Notes: a model not told the origin generated them from the letters alone. Positions 17,327 through 25,585 are shown, numbered from the stretch's first letter. The stretch: 64,000 nucleotides of DNA from Pseudomonas japonica (GCF_900188455.1 NZ_FZOL01000019.1:85028-149027), one strand, 5' to 3'. Made by a program: numbers and translations.

Positions 17327-18552
17327 AACGCGCCCTGCTGCTGGTCCTCGACTCCTTCGGCATTGGCGCCAGCGCCGACGCCGAGCGCTTCGGCGATGCC
17401 GGGGCGAATACCCTGCTGCATATCGCCGAGGCCCGTGCCCGTGACGGCAGGCCCTTGCAGTTGCCCAACCTCGCCCGCCTCGGCCTGGGCCATGCGGCGG
17501 CGCTGAGCGGCGGCACCTTGCCGCCGGGCTTCGCTGCCGATATCGCCGTCGAGGGTGCCTGGGGTTATGCCCGGGAACGCTCCAGCGGCAAGGACACGCC
17601 ATCCGGGCACTGGGAAATGGCCGGAGTGCCGGTGCTGTTCGACTGGGGCTATTTCCCGGCACCGGACAACAGCTTTCCCCCCGCCCTGCTCGATGCACTG
17701 ATTGCCCGCGGTGGCCTGCCCGGCATCCTCGGCAACTGCCATGCCTCGGGCACCACGATCATCGAACAGCTGGGCGAGGAGCACCTGCGCAGCGGCAAGC
17801 CGATCGTCTACACCTCGGCGGACAGCGTGCTGCAGATCGCCGCCCACGAAGAGCAGTTCGGCCTGCAGCGCCTGTACGCTCTGTGCGAACTGGCCCGCGA
17901 GCTGTGCGACCCGTACACCATCGGCCGGGTCATCGCCCGACCGTTCCGCGGCGCGGGCGCGACCAGTTTCCAGCGTACCGGCAAGCGCCGCGACTACTCG
18001 GTGCCGCCACCGGCGCCGACCCTGCTCGACCATCTCTGCGCGGCCGGCGGCCAGGTGTTCGGCGTGGGCAAGATCGGCGATATCTTCGCCCACCAGGGCA
18101 TCAGCCGCCTGTACCAGGCCGACGGCAACGACGCCCTGTTCGACATCACCCTGCTGGCACTCGCCGAGGCGCCGGACAACACCCTGGTGTTCAGCAACTT
18201 CGTCGACTTCGACATGCTCTACGGTCACCGCCGCGATATCGAAGGCTACGCCAGCGCCCTCGAAGCCTTCGACCGACGCTTGCCGCGACTGCTGGCGAGC
18301 ATGGGCGCGGACGACCTGCTGATCCTCGCCGCCGACCACGGCTGCGACCCCAGCGCGCCGGGCAGCGACCATACCCGCGAGCACATTCCCGTCCTGGCCT
18401 GGGGCAACGGCGTGAGCGCCGGCAGCCTGGGTGCCCGTGACAGCTTCGCCGACATCGGCCAGACCCTCGCGGCGTTCTTCGCCCTGCCCGCCCTGGCCCA
18501 TGGCCGCTCGTTCCTCAATGCCCTCCAAGGAGAACCTGCAAGTGACTGCTAG
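17323..18552 (+). CDS. deoB: Phosphopentomutase
   Basis: The 409-residue alkaline-phosphatase-superfamily mutase converts deoxyribose-1-phosphate to deoxyribose-5-phosphate for DeoC. Metal-binding Asp10 is in LDSFGIGA and the catalytic segment is SGKDTPSGHWEM. ADHGCDPSAPGSDHTREHIP carries the second metal cluster. Its ATG overlaps the deoA stop (ATGA), and its end overlaps the next gene by 11 bp, so translation of deoC-deoA-deoB and the nuclease-like gene is probably coupled. Confidence 0.94.
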   Translation: MKRALLLVLDSFGIGASADAERFGDAGANTLLHIAEARARDGRPLQLPNLARLGLGHAAALSGGTLPPGFAADIAVEGAWGYARERSSGKDTPSGHWEMAGVPVLFDWGYFPAPDNSFPPALLDALIARGGLPGILGNCHASGTTIIEQLGEEHLRSGKPIVYTSADSVLQIAAHEEQFGLQRLYALCELARELCDPYTIGRVIARPFRGAGATSFQRTGKRRDYSVPPPAPTLLDHLCAAGGQVFGVGKIGDIFAHQGISRLYQADGNDALFDITLLALAEAPDNTLVFSNFVDFDMLYGHRRDIEGYASALEAFDRRLPRLLASMGADDLLILAADHGCDPSAPGSDHTREHIPVLAWGNGVSAGSLGARDSFADIGQTLAAFFALPALAHGRSFLNALQGEPASDC

Positions 18553-19510
18553 CAAATCCCTACGCAACGGCCTGGCGCTGCTCGCCGGCCTGTGGGCTGG
18601 CCAGGTGTTCGCCTGGGGCCAGCAAGGCACCGCCCTGGTCGGTGAACTGGCCCAGCGTCAGCTGACCCCGCAAGCCAGGGCCGAGGCCACGCGCCTGCTG
18701 GGCCTGATAAAGCAGAACGACTTCGCCGTGGTTGCCAACTGGGCCGGCAACCTGGACCAGAACCCGCAGACCAGGGAGTTGTGGGAGCAGACCAGGAACC
18801 AGCGCCTGGTTATCTACAAAGCCGACGACTGCACCTTCCAGCCGCCCCGCGACTGCCCCGGCGGGGCCTGCAGCGTGGCCGCCATCGAACAGAATCGCGC
18901 CGCCCTCGCCGATCCCAGGGCGTCCAACCAGACCCGGCTGATGGCCCTGCTGTTCCTCATCCACCACAGCAGCGATGCCAGTTCGCCGCTGAACAACAGT
19001 TTCAAGGATGACAAGGGTGGCTACGACTTCCCGGTCAAGGCCGGGGGCAAGACCTACAACCTGCGCCAGGTCTGGGACGACTTCCTGCTCGGCTCGGCGA
19101 AGCTGGACGTCAAAGCCTATGCCGACAAGCTGCAAGCCAGCCTGCCCGGCGCCGACTCCGCCGATCCGGCGCAGTGGTCGCAGCAGGCCTGCCGCATCGT
19201 CCGCGACGACGGCATCTACCCGCAGAAAGCCGAGAAGAAACGCAAACTGCCGACCCACCGCGCCCAGGGCGACGACGATGACGGCGGTGTCGACTATGCC
19301 GCCAAGGCCATCGAGTACAACCGCACCGGCAAGGACTACAGCCGCGGCGACAAGCTGATGAACGAGAAGCCCAGGGGTGCTGGCGACGGCATCGACGCGC
19401 AGTACATGAGCACCTTCGTGCCGGTGGCCGAGAAGCAGGTGCAACTGGCCTCGGTGCGCCTTGCGCAACTGCTCAACGCGGCGCTGGTCGCCGGTCGCCC
19501 CGGCGCCTGA
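18542..19510 (+). CDS. Secreted S1/P1-nuclease-like protein lacking most zinc ligands
   Basis: This 322-residue exported protein has a signal peptide ending QVFA, so the mature chain begins with Trp25, as in S1/P1 nucleases, whose N-terminal Trp binds zinc. Family landmarks include CSVAAIEQN and FLIHHSSD. By eye against P1 nuclease the ligands His6, Asp45, His60, His126 and His149 appear as Thr, Gly, a non-His, Asn and Arg; only Trp1, His116 (His141 here), Asp120 (Asp145) and Asp153 look kept. The whole protein has three histidines, whereas the family uses five as ligands. The GTG start has AAGGAG nine bases upstream and overlaps deoB. It is probably inactive or altered, perhaps nucleic-acid-binding. 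Confidence 0.75.
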   Translation: MTASKSLRNGLALLAGLWAGQVFAWGQQGTALVGELAQRQLTPQARAEATRLLGLIKQNDFAVVANWAGNLDQNPQTRELWEQTRNQRLVIYKADDCTFQPPRDCPGGACSVAAIEQNRAALADPRASNQTRLMALLFLIHHSSDASSPLNNSFKDDKGGYDFPVKAGGKTYNLRQVWDDFLLGSAKLDVKAYADKLQASLPGADSADPAQWSQQACRIVRDDGIYPQKAEKKRKLPTHRAQGDDDDGGVDYAAKAIEYNRTGKDYSRGDKLMNEKPRGAGDGIDAQYMSTFVPVAEKQVQLASVRLAQLLNAALVAGRPGA

Positions 19511-19527
19511 TGGCGCACCCCCCCCTT

Positions 19528-19626
19528 GTAGGAGCTGGCTTGCCTGCGATGGACCGCACAGCGGTCCCGGATTTCACTGCCGTCGGGGACCGCTGCGCGG
19601 TCCTTCGCAGGCAAGCCAGCTCCTAC
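19528..19626. repeat. REP-like double palindrome
   Basis: Arms GTAGGAGCTGGCTTGCCTGCG at the left and its complement at 19606-19626 enclose two inner stem-loops (GGACCGC..GCGGTCC twice). It separates the nuclease-like gene from the EEP lipoprotein gene and would form a long hairpin in the transcript, so it may stabilise the upstream message or attenuate read-through. Confidence 0.85.
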
Positions 19627-19665
19627 GAGAAATGGGTGCAAATCGATTGGATAAGACTGAGAAAT

Positions 19666-20766
19666 ATGAACACCATGATCCCCCTGCCCTTGCGCCACCT
19701 GCCCCTGCTGCTCGCCCTCGGCCTCGCCGGCTGTGCCTCCACGCCTGTTTCGCCGCAGGGCGAACAGCGTGTTTCGCTGATGACCTGGAACGTCGAGAAC
19801 CTCTTCGACACCGTCCACGACGCGGGCAAGGAAGACTTCGCCTACCTGCCCCTGGACCTGAAGCAGGCGCACCCGGAATGGCTGGCGACCTGCGCCAGGA
19901 TCAACGTGCAGGCCTGGCGCGACGAGTGCGAGAACAACGACTGGAGCGATGCCCGGCTCACGGAAAAACTCACCCGCCTGGCGGCGGTGATCCAGCAGAT
20001 CGATGCCGGTCGCGGCCCGGATATCCTGCTGCTGGAAGAAGTGGAGAACCGCACCGTGGTGGAGCTGCTCAATGCCCGCCTGGACACCTCCGGCTACCAG
20101 ACCCGGGTGCTGCTCGAAGGCTGGGACGAGCGCGGCATCGACACCGCCGTGCTCAGTCGCCTGCCGCAGTGGGGCGAGCCGATCCTGCATCGCGTGCCGT
20201 ACCGCAACGAGCACAGCGACACCTCGGACAAGACCGGCAAGACCCGAGGCATCCTCGAAGTACGCCTGCTGCTGCCCGACGGCCAGAAGGCCGCGGTGTT
20301 CGCCGTGCACCTGCCGTCCGGTGGCGGGCCAGGCTACCTGCGCCGCCAGGCGGTGGAGCATCTGGCCGAGCTCAAGCGCCAGTTGCCGGCGGACGTGCTG
20401 CCGATCGTCGGCGGCGACTTCAACATCAATGCCGGCGAGGAAAGCCAGCACCACTACATCGCCAACGGCCTGGCCAGCACCTGGAGCGTGTCGCACCTGA
20501 TCGGCTGCGACACGTGCAAGGGCAGCTACTACTATCATCGCGAACGGCAGTGGTCGTTCTTCGACATCCTGCTGTTCCCCAGGGAAATGACCGGCAACGG
20601 CTTCAATGGCTGGAAAGTGGACAGCGCCAGCATCCGCACGCCGAAGGAAAGTCCGTACCAGGTCAACCAGTGGGGCTCGCCGGCGCGTTTCGAAGGCGGC
20701 CAGTATCCGCAGGGCGTCTCCGATCACTGGCCGATGTACGCGGAAATCTATCGCCGCACGCCCTGA
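19666..20766 (+). CDS. Endonuclease/exonuclease/phosphatase-family lipoprotein
   Basis: The 366-residue protein has a signal peptide with lipobox LAGC (Cys23) and a DNase I-like EEP domain with an apparently complete active site: TWNVENLFD, LLLEEVENR, FAVHLPSG, GGDFNINAGE and the closing SDHWP. It is therefore likely a hydrolase for nucleic acids or phosphodiesters tethered at the envelope. I use the ATG at 19666; a second ATG lies three codons later, and an open extension to 19510 runs through the REP element and is not credible. It is the last structural gene before the TetR regulator. Confidence 0.85.
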   Translation: MNTMIPLPLRHLPLLLALGLAGCASTPVSPQGEQRVSLMTWNVENLFDTVHDAGKEDFAYLPLDLKQAHPEWLATCARINVQAWRDECENNDWSDARLTEKLTRLAAVIQQIDAGRGPDILLLEEVENRTVVELLNARLDTSGYQTRVLLEGWDERGIDTAVLSRLPQWGEPILHRVPYRNEHSDTSDKTGKTRGILEVRLLLPDGQKAAVFAVHLPSGGGPGYLRRQAVEHLAELKRQLPADVLPIVGGDFNINAGEESQHHYIANGLASTWSVSHLIGCDTCKGSYYYHRERQWSFFDILLFPREMTGNGFNGWKVDSASIRTPKESPYQVNQWGSPARFEGGQYPQGVSDHWPMYAEIYRRTP

Positions 20767-20812
20767 CCCGGGGCAATGCCGTCCTTGCCTGATCGCGACA
20801 GGATGCCAAGCA

Positions 20813-20849
20813 GCGCCACAGGATGTGGCGCCACGCCCGAGATCGGGCG
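20813..20849 (+). terminator. Tandem stem-loops after the EEP gene
   Basis: GCGCCACA-GGA..TGTGGCGC (8-bp stem, 20813-20831) is followed at once by CGCCCGA-GA-TCGGGCG (7-bp stem, 20834-20849). There is no T-tract, so this is at best a partial terminator or processing structure between the EEP gene and the regulator. Confidence 0.35.
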
Positions 20850-20886
20850 TCTGAACCTGAACAACTTACCCCTGGCCGGGAATGGA

Positions 20887-21507
20887 ATGAGCAATCACAA
20901 GATCAACATTCGCCGCAAGAACGTCGAGAAAATCCTCCTGGTTGCCGAGCAGGTGTTCGCCGAGCAGGGCCATGCGGGCACGTCCATGTCCGATATCGCC
21001 AGGCGCGCCGACCTGCCACGCTCCAACCTGCACTACTACTTCACCACCAAGGACGAGCTGTACCGCGAGGTACTGGTCAACCTGCTCAATGTCTGGGAAA
21101 AGGAAGGCGCCTGCTTCGCCCACTTCGACGACCCCAGGGTGGTGCTGACCAGCTACGTGCGGGAAAAGATGACCCACTCACGCACCCGTCCCCACGGCTC
21201 GAAGCTCTGGGCCAACGAAATCATGCATGGCGCCCCGCTGTTCCGCGACATCCTCGACGAACACCTGTTCGCCGGGGCGAAGTTCAAGGAGAACAAGATC
21301 CGTCAGTGGGTCGAGGAGAAGCGGATCAAGCCGATCGCGCCGTTTGCCTTGCTGTACCTGATCTGGGCCTCGACCCAGCACTACGCCGACTTTGACTACC
21401 AGGTGCGGGCACTGAACGACCATCAGCCGTTGAGTGACGAACAGTTCGAGCAGGCGGTGCAGACCATCACGGCGGTGGTGCTGCGGGGCATCGGCCTGGA
21501 GCCCTGA
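20887..21507 (+). CDS. TetR-family regulator, RutR-like
   Basis: The 206-residue protein has an N-terminal TetR helix-turn-helix (about residues 10-60: AEQVFAEQGHAGTSMSDIA, then the recognition helix LPRSNLHYYFTTKDELY) and a C-terminal domain of the RutR/YcdC type, with the motif LIWASTQHYADF shared almost exactly with E. coli RutR, the uracil/thymine-sensing regulator of pyrimidine catabolism. The ATG at 20887 follows a GGGAATG context; an earlier in-frame extension lacks family similarity. Its position at the end of a pyrimidine nucleoside island and the RutR-like palindromes at 7071-7126 suggest it is the island's regulator. The effector (uracil or thymine) is inferred. Confidence 0.85.
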   Translation: MSNHKINIRRKNVEKILLVAEQVFAEQGHAGTSMSDIARRADLPRSNLHYYFTTKDELYREVLVNLLNVWEKEGACFAHFDDPRVVLTSYVREKMTHSRTRPHGSKLWANEIMHGAPLFRDILDEHLFAGAKFKENKIRQWVEEKRIKPIAPFALLYLIWASTQHYADFDYQVRALNDHQPLSDEQFEQAVQTITAVVLRGIGLEP

Positions 21508-21539
21508 AGCGGACCGAGGGGCAGGCGGCGGCGCCATCC

Positions 21540-21570
21540 TGCAGGAGCGAGCTTGCTCGCGAACGACGAC
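21540..21570. repeat. Solitary REP-like half unit
   Basis: GCAGGAGCGAGCTTGCTCGCGAA is a single arm of the REP-like family (with an internal GCGAGC palindrome) and has no partner arm nearby. It lies between the TetR stop and a coding-like relic on the other strand. Confidence 0.6.
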
Positions 21571-21576
21571 GCCGAG

Positions 21577-21760
21577 ATATCCACCTTGTTGCCGAGACCC
21601 CGCGCCTGCAGGTTGAAGGTGAACAGCAGGCTGTTCTTCGCCGTGCGTAGCAGTTCGCGGTAGTCGTCCAGCAGCAGGTAGACGAAACCGAACAGGGAAA
21701 AGGCGTTGCGACGCCAACCCTCGACGATGAGCCGTTGGCCGCACGCTGCCCGATTCGTTT
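21577..21760 (-). pseudogene. Coding relic, possibly an acyltransferase-3 fragment
   Basis: Minus-strand codons from about 21760 down to 21577 translate to a stretch (about WRRNAFSLFGFVYLLLDDY, then RELLRTAKNSLLFTFNLQ) with typical Pseudomonas G/C third positions, and no other frame looks coding here. The pattern LLL.DDYREL...SLLF..N resembles OafA-type acyltransferase-3 proteins, but this is a weak recognition. There is no family N-terminus, and the frame then runs into the REP half unit. I read it as the remnant of a lost gene. It fills most of the 327-bp gap between the TetR and LysR genes. Confidence 0.4.
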
Positions 21761-21833
21761 CTCGCGCCTGCCCTTCGAAAAAAAAGATATAGACTGGCAC
21801 TCACCCCTAAAAACTCATGAAAGCCCTCCTCTG

Positions 21834-22745
21834 ATGATGACCCTGCGCCAGATCCGCCACTTCATCGCCGTCGCGGAAACCGGTTCGATCTCCGCCGCCG
21901 CCCAGGCGGTGTTCATTTCCCAGTCCACCCTGACCCTGGCGATCCAGCAACTGGAGCAGGAAATCGGCGTCAGTCTGTTCAACCGACACGCCAAGGGCAT
22001 GACCCTGACCCACCAGGGCCATCAGTTCCTGCGCCAGGCGCACCTGATCCTGGCCACCGTGGACAACGCCAAGCGCAGCCTGCAGCAGAGCACCGACCAG
22101 GTCGCCGGGCAGTTGACCATCGGCGTGACCAGCCTGGTCGCCGGCTATTACCTCGCCGACCTGCTGACCCGCTTCCAGCGCGCCTACCCCAACGTGGAAA
22201 TCCGCGTCACCGAGGACGAACGACCGTATATCGAGCACCTGCTGGTGTCCGGCGAGATCGATGTCGGGGTGCTGATCCTGTCCAACCTGGAAGACCGCCT
22301 GGCCCTGCAGACCGAAGTCCTCACCCATTCGCCGCACCGCCTCTGGCTGCCGGCCCAGCACCCGCTGCTGGAGCGCGACAGCATCAGCCTCGCCGACGTG
22401 GCCGACGAACCCCTGATCCAGCTGAACGTCGACGAGATGGAGCAGAACGCCCGACGCATGTGGGCCAGTGCCGGGCTGCAGGCGCAGATCAGCCTGCGCA
22501 CGGCGTCCACCGAGGCGGTGCGCAGCCTGGTGGCGGCGGGGCTCGGGGTGTCGATCCAGCCGGACATGACCTACCGTCCGTGGTCGCTGGAAGGCGACAT
22601 CATCGAGGCGCGGCCCCTGGCCGACCTCAGCCAGACCCTGGATATCGGCCTGGCCTGGCGCCGGGGCACGGCGCGGCCGGCGCTGGTCGATCCGTTCCTG
22701 ACCGTGGCCCGGGAACCGGGGACGGGACGCAAGCTATCGATTTAA
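21834..22745 (+). CDS. LysR-family transcriptional regulator
   Basis: The 303-residue regulator has an N-terminal winged HTH (LRQIRHFIAVAETGSISAAA and SQSTLTLAIQQLEQEIGVSL, about residues 4-60) and a LysR substrate-binding domain. Two adjacent ATGs (21834 and 21837) are possible. A five-codon frame (MKALL, 21817-21834) ends in a TGATG overlap with the first ATG, which favours 21834; no clear ribosome site is seen. It lies upstream of and co-oriented with the aldehyde dehydrogenase and polyamine genes and is the likely regulator of that block. The effector is unknown. Confidence 0.88.
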   Translation: MMTLRQIRHFIAVAETGSISAAAQAVFISQSTLTLAIQQLEQEIGVSLFNRHAKGMTLTHQGHQFLRQAHLILATVDNAKRSLQQSTDQVAGQLTIGVTSLVAGYYLADLLTRFQRAYPNVEIRVTEDERPYIEHLLVSGEIDVGVLILSNLEDRLALQTEVLTHSPHRLWLPAQHPLLERDSISLADVADEPLIQLNVDEMEQNARRMWASAGLQAQISLRTASTEAVRSLVAAGLGVSIQPDMTYRPWSLEGDIIEARPLADLSQTLDIGLAWRRGTARPALVDPFLTVAREPGTGRKLSI

Positions 22746-22863
22746 TCGAACGCCCCCTTCAGTATTTAGAATTTGTCGACCCGCGTGCTCCGCTCTAGGC
22801 TCTGTAAGAAATATCGCCCACCCCAGTCGGGCGAAGCATAAAAACAGAACAAAGAGAATTCCA

Positions 22864-24327
22864 ATGTCCGGCGCGCCCTCGACCCCGTTGTCCACCGCCT
22901 TGCTGATCGACGGCGAACTGGTTGCCGGCGCGGGCATCGCCGAGCCGATCTTCAATCCGGCCAGCGGCGAAGTGCTGACCCATATCGCCGAGGCCAGCAC
23001 CGAGCAGGTGGAAAGCGCCATCCAGGCCGCCCACCGGGCGTTCGCCAACTGGTCGCGAACCACCCCGCAGCAGCGTTCGAACCTCCTCCTCGCCATCGCC
23101 GATGCCATTCACCGCCAGGCCGACCACCTCGCCCGCCTCGAAGCCCTGAACTGCGGCAAGCCGCAGCACCTGGCGCGCCAGGACGATCTGGAGTCGGCCA
23201 TCGACGTGTTCCGCTTCTTCGCCGGCGCGGTGCGCTGCCAGACCGGGCAACTGGCCGGGGAATACGTGCCCGGCTACACCAGCATGGTGCGCCGCGATCC
23301 GCTCGGCGTGGTCGCCTCCATCGCGCCGTGGAACTACCCGATCATGATGGCCGCGTGGAAGATCGCCCCGGCCCTGGCCGCCGGCAACACCCTGGTGTTC
23401 AAGCCGTCCGAGCACACTCCGCTGTCGATCCTGGCGCTGGCCCCTGCCCTCGCCGAGCTGCTGCCGGCGGGCGTGCTGAACATCGTCTGCGGCGGCGGCG
23501 AAGGGGTCGGCAGCCATCTGGTCAGCCACCCGCGGGTACGCATGGTCTCGCTGACCGGCGATATCGTCACCGGGCAGAAGATCCTCCAGGCCGCCTCGAA
23601 AACCCTGAAACGCACCCATCTCGAACTGGGCGGCAAGGCGCCGGTGATCGTCTGCAACGACGCCGACCTCGAAGCCGTGGTCCAGGGCGTGCGCACCTAC
23701 GGCTACTACAACGCCGGGCAGGACTGCACCGCGGCCTGCCGCATCTACGCCCAGGCCGGTATTCACGACAAGCTGGTCGCCGAACTCGGCTGGGCGGTGA
23801 GCAGCCTGCGCTTCGCCAGCAAGCGCGACGCCGACAACGAGATCGGCCCGCTGATCAGCACCCGCCAACGCGACCGCGTGGCCAGCTTCGTCGAACGGGC
23901 CCTGAGCCAGCCGCATATCGAGCGGGTCACCGGCGCCGCCGTGCATTCGGGGGCCGGCTACTATTACCAGCCGACCCTGCTGGCTGGCTGCCTGCAGCGC
24001 GACGAGATCGTCCAGCGCGAAGTGTTCGGCCCGGTGGTTACCGTGACCCGCTTCGACGAACTGTCCCAGGCCGTGGACTGGGCCAACGATTCCGAATACG
24101 GCCTGGCCTCCTCGGTCTGGACCCGCGACCTCGACAAAGCCATGCAGATCGCCGCGCGCCTGCAGTACGGCTGCACCTGGATCAACAGCCATTTCATGCT
24201 GGTCAGCGAGATGCCCCACGGTGGCTTGAAGCGCTCCGGCTACGGCAAGGACCTGTCCAGCGACTCGCTGCAGGACTACAGCGTGGTCCGCCACATCATG
24301 GCGCGTCACGGCGAAACCCTGACCTGA
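22864..24327 (+). CDS. Aminobutyraldehyde dehydrogenase-type ALDH (first paralogue)
   Basis: The 487-residue NAD+-dependent aldehyde dehydrogenase closely resembles the PatD/YdcW subfamily: catalytic Cys288 in NAGQDCTAACR, Glu254 in LELGGKAPVI, SIAPWNYPIMMAAWKIAPAL, and EVFGPVVTVTRFD near the C-terminus. It is a clear paralogue of the enzyme at 28591, with the same motif order and several identical stretches. Likely substrates are omega-amino aldehydes such as 4-aminobutanal or 3-aminopropanal. An AAAGAGAATTCC site precedes the ATG. Confidence 0.87.
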   Translation: MSGAPSTPLSTALLIDGELVAGAGIAEPIFNPASGEVLTHIAEASTEQVESAIQAAHRAFANWSRTTPQQRSNLLLAIADAIHRQADHLARLEALNCGKPQHLARQDDLESAIDVFRFFAGAVRCQTGQLAGEYVPGYTSMVRRDPLGVVASIAPWNYPIMMAAWKIAPALAAGNTLVFKPSEHTPLSILALAPALAELLPAGVLNIVCGGGEGVGSHLVSHPRVRMVSLTGDIVTGQKILQAASKTLKRTHLELGGKAPVIVCNDADLEAVVQGVRTYGYYNAGQDCTAACRIYAQAGIHDKLVAELGWAVSSLRFASKRDADNEIGPLISTRQRDRVASFVERALSQPHIERVTGAAVHSGAGYYYQPTLLAGCLQRDEIVQREVFGPVVTVTRFDELSQAVDWANDSEYGLASSVWTRDLDKAMQIAARLQYGCTWINSHFMLVSEMPHGGLKRSGYGKDLSSDSLQDYSVVRHIMARHGETLT

Positions 24328-24409
24328 CGACATTCGCACTACAACAAGCTGTACCGCTGCACCGTTTGCCAACCTGCCCCCGACAATGATTTGAACAAGA
24401 GGGAACACC

Positions 24410-25561
24410 ATGTTCGCGCACAAGACCGCACTGCTCAGCGCCCTGAGCACCGCCCTGCTGGCCAGCGCCAGCCTGCAGGCCGCCGAACCGTTGAAGGCCG
24501 TGGGTGCCGGCGAAGGCCAGCTGGATATCGTCGCCTGGCCGGGCTATATCGAGCGCGGTGAGAGCGACAAGGCCTACGACTGGGTGACCGGCTTCGAGAA
24601 GGAAACCGGCTGCAAGGTCTCGGTGAAGACCGCCGCCACCTCCGACGAGATGGTCAGCCTGATGGCCAAGGGCGGCTATGACCTGGTCACCGCCTCCGGC
24701 GACGCCTCGCTGCGCCTGATCGTCGGCAAGCGCGTGCAGCCGATCAACACCGCGCTGATCCCCAACTGGAAGAACCTCGACCCGCGCCTGCAGGACGGGC
24801 CGTGGTACGTGGTCAACAAGCAGGTCTACGGCACGCCGTACCAGTGGGGACCGAACGTACTGATGTACAACACCCAGGTATTCCCGCAGGCGCCGACCAG
24901 CTGGGGCGTGGTGTTCGAACCGCAGAACCTGCCCGACGGCAAGCCGAACAAGGGCCGCGTGCAGGCCTACGACGGGCCGATCTATATCGCCGACGCGGCG
25001 CTGTACCTGAAGTCGGCCAAGCCTGAGCTGGGCATCCAGAACCCCTACGAGCTGAACGAAACCCAGTACAAGGCCGTGCTCGACCTGCTGCGCCAGCAGC
25101 AACCACTGATCCACCGCTACTGGCATGACGCGACGGTACAGATGAGCGACGTGAAGAACGAAGGCGTGGCCGCGTCCAGCTCCTGGGGCTACATGGTCAA
25201 TGGCCTGAAGGCCGACAACCAGCCGGTGGCCTCGACCATTCCGCAGGAAGGCGCCACGGGTTGGGCCGATACCACCATGCTGCACGCCGAGGCCAAGCAC
25301 CCGAACTGCGCCTACAAGTGGATGGACTGGTCGCTGCAGCCGAAGGTCCAGGGTGATGTCTCGGCCTGGTTCGGTTCGCTGCCGGCGGTACCGGCGGCCT
25401 GCACCGGCAGCGAGCTGCTCGGGGCGGAAGGCTGCAAGACCAACGGCTTCGACCAGTTCGACAAGATCGCCTTCTGGAAGACCCCGCAGGCCGAGGGCGG
25501 CAAGTTCGTGCCGTACAGCCGCTGGACCCAGGACTACATCGCGATCATGGGTGGGCGCTGA
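24410..25561 (+). CDS. ydcS: ABC transporter periplasmic binding protein, YdcS-like
   Basis: The 383-residue protein begins with a signal peptide (cleavage near LQAAEP) and is very close to E. coli YdcS throughout: VAWPGYIERGESDKAYDWV, KTAATSDEMVSLMAKGGYD, GRVQAYDGPIYIADAA and the terminal RWTQDYIAIMGGR. YdcS belongs to the spermidine/putrescine-binding PotD group. With the ATPase and two permeases that follow it forms a YdcSTUV importer, here inferred to carry polyamines or related amines. GAGGGAACACC precedes the ATG. Confidence 0.93.
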   Translation: MFAHKTALLSALSTALLASASLQAAEPLKAVGAGEGQLDIVAWPGYIERGESDKAYDWVTGFEKETGCKVSVKTAATSDEMVSLMAKGGYDLVTASGDASLRLIVGKRVQPINTALIPNWKNLDPRLQDGPWYVVNKQVYGTPYQWGPNVLMYNTQVFPQAPTSWGVVFEPQNLPDGKPNKGRVQAYDGPIYIADAALYLKSAKPELGIQNPYELNETQYKAVLDLLRQQQPLIHRYWHDATVQMSDVKNEGVAASSSWGYMVNGLKADNQPVASTIPQEGATGWADTTMLHAEAKHPNCAYKWMDWSLQPKVQGDVSAWFGSLPAVPAACTGSELLGAEGCKTNGFDQFDKIAFWKTPQAEGGKFVPYSRWTQDYIAIMGGR

Positions 25562-25585
25562 CCGAGTCTTGTCACACACACCTCT

